A DNA stretch of 64,000 nucleotides from Hyphomicrobiales bacterium. Its GTDB lineage: Bacteria; Pseudomonadota; Alphaproteobacteria; Rhizobiales; Rhizobiaceae. The notes below the pieces were generated by a model. That model saw only the letters and a list, made by a program, of their open reading frames with translations. It had not been told where the DNA came from and ran no database searches. The stretch's first letter is position 1. The number at the start of each line of letters is the position of its first letter. Location: NCBI GenBank assembly GCA_900469345.1, contig UBWZ01000002.1, positions 1-64,000 of the forward strand, given 5' to 3'. Positions 63,777 through 64,000 of the stretch are shown one piece after another. A program made the position numbers and the translations under genes.

Positions 63777-64000
63777 ATGCTGAAATTTACCGCCGAACAC
63801 GAATGGCTGAAGCTCGAAGGCGACGTCGCCACCGTTGGCATCACCCAGCACGCGGCCGATCAACTCGGCGACCTGGTCTTCGTTGAACTGCCGGAAATCG
63901 GCGCCGAACTGACCAAGGACGGCAACGGCGCGACGGTCGAAAGCGTCAAGGCAGCCTCGGATGTCTATTGTCCGCTCGACGGCGAAGTCACCGAAGTCAA
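63777..64000 (+). CDS. gcvH: Glycine cleavage system H protein, 3' end outside the window
   Basis: The first 74 residues of the lipoyl carrier protein. It begins [20 protein letters not shown] and contains [20 protein letters not shown] and the lipoylation site in [13 protein letters not shown] (Lys in ESVKAAS). It shuttles the aminomethyl group between GcvP, GcvT and the L protein; gcvP is expected next. CGGAGAG precedes ATG 63777. The gene runs off the right edge. Confidence 0.96.
   Translation, partial: MLKFTAEHEWLKLEGDVATVGITQHAADQLGDLVFVELPEIGAELTKDGNGATVESVKAASDVYCPLDGEVTEV

Overview
This window reads as one contiguous piece of a high-GC alphaproteobacterial chromosome, most likely a member of the Rhizobiaceae (Rhizobium/Agrobacterium/Neorhizobium/Sinorhizobium type). 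This is inferred from recognised gene content, not from any database search. Pointers are the trpD-trpC-moaC-moeA operon behind a PpiD-like foldase, a PrsDE-type secretion pair, a fused bacteriophytochrome/HWE kinase/receiver like Agrobacterium Agp2, an ATP12 chaperone, DUF2336 and DUF1489 proteins, a bacterial transglutaminase-like cysteine proteinase, and a DacA-type carboxypeptidase with a SPOR tail. No phage, insertion sequence, CRISPR array or plasmid gene was recognised. Most of the window is housekeeping.

Layout. 1-2.5 kb: the 5' part of a chemoreceptor gene (minus strand), tRNA-Ser(UGA) and a two-gene operon ending in a glyoxalase-related protein. 2.6-5.7 kb: type I secretion adaptor and ABC exporter without a substrate gene. 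6.4-13.4 kb: ppiD, trpD, trpC, moaC, moeA and a DNA photolyase. 13.4-15.7 kb: two divergent citrate-synthase paralogues, one carrying an N-terminal DNA-binding domain, with two phased palindromes between them. 15.8-20 kb (minus strand): pyrG, secG, tpiA and a secreted alpha/beta hydrolase. 20.2-31 kb: parE, the bacteriophytochrome, an AI-2E-type transporter, DUF2336, flavin reductase and nitroreductase, a secreted repeat protein and an acyltransferase. 31-38 kb: thrS, yidD, an IscU/SufU-like scaffold, folE, hisI, a patatin, a CBS protein and a rhomboid protease. 38-51 kb: PAS and PilZ proteins, envelope proteins, sdaA, membrane proteins, a MerR regulator with a strong operator, mgtE, a deformylase-like protein, and BON and OsmC proteins. 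51-64 kb: lipB, tRNA-Leu(GAG), a DMT transporter, a GNAT enzyme, glutathione-dependent formaldehyde dehydrogenase, small DUF proteins, a crcB-rluC-HAD-ATP12 operon, a copper chaperone, and a tandem glycine riboswitch in front of gcvT-gcvH, which runs off the end.

How the parts work together. The clearest units are trpDC with molybdenum-cofactor genes, tpiA-secG-pyrG, folE-hisI, osmC behind lipB, the crcB-to-ATP12 run, and the riboswitch-controlled glycine cleavage genes. The observations most worth following are the citrate-synthase pair with its palindromes, the deformylase homologue that has lost two of three metal ligands, the near-perfect 26-bp MerR operator, the scaffold protein with Pro in place of its third Cys, and the palindrome-rich leader of folE. 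No clearly new multi-gene system was found; the citrate-synthase module is the best candidate for one.
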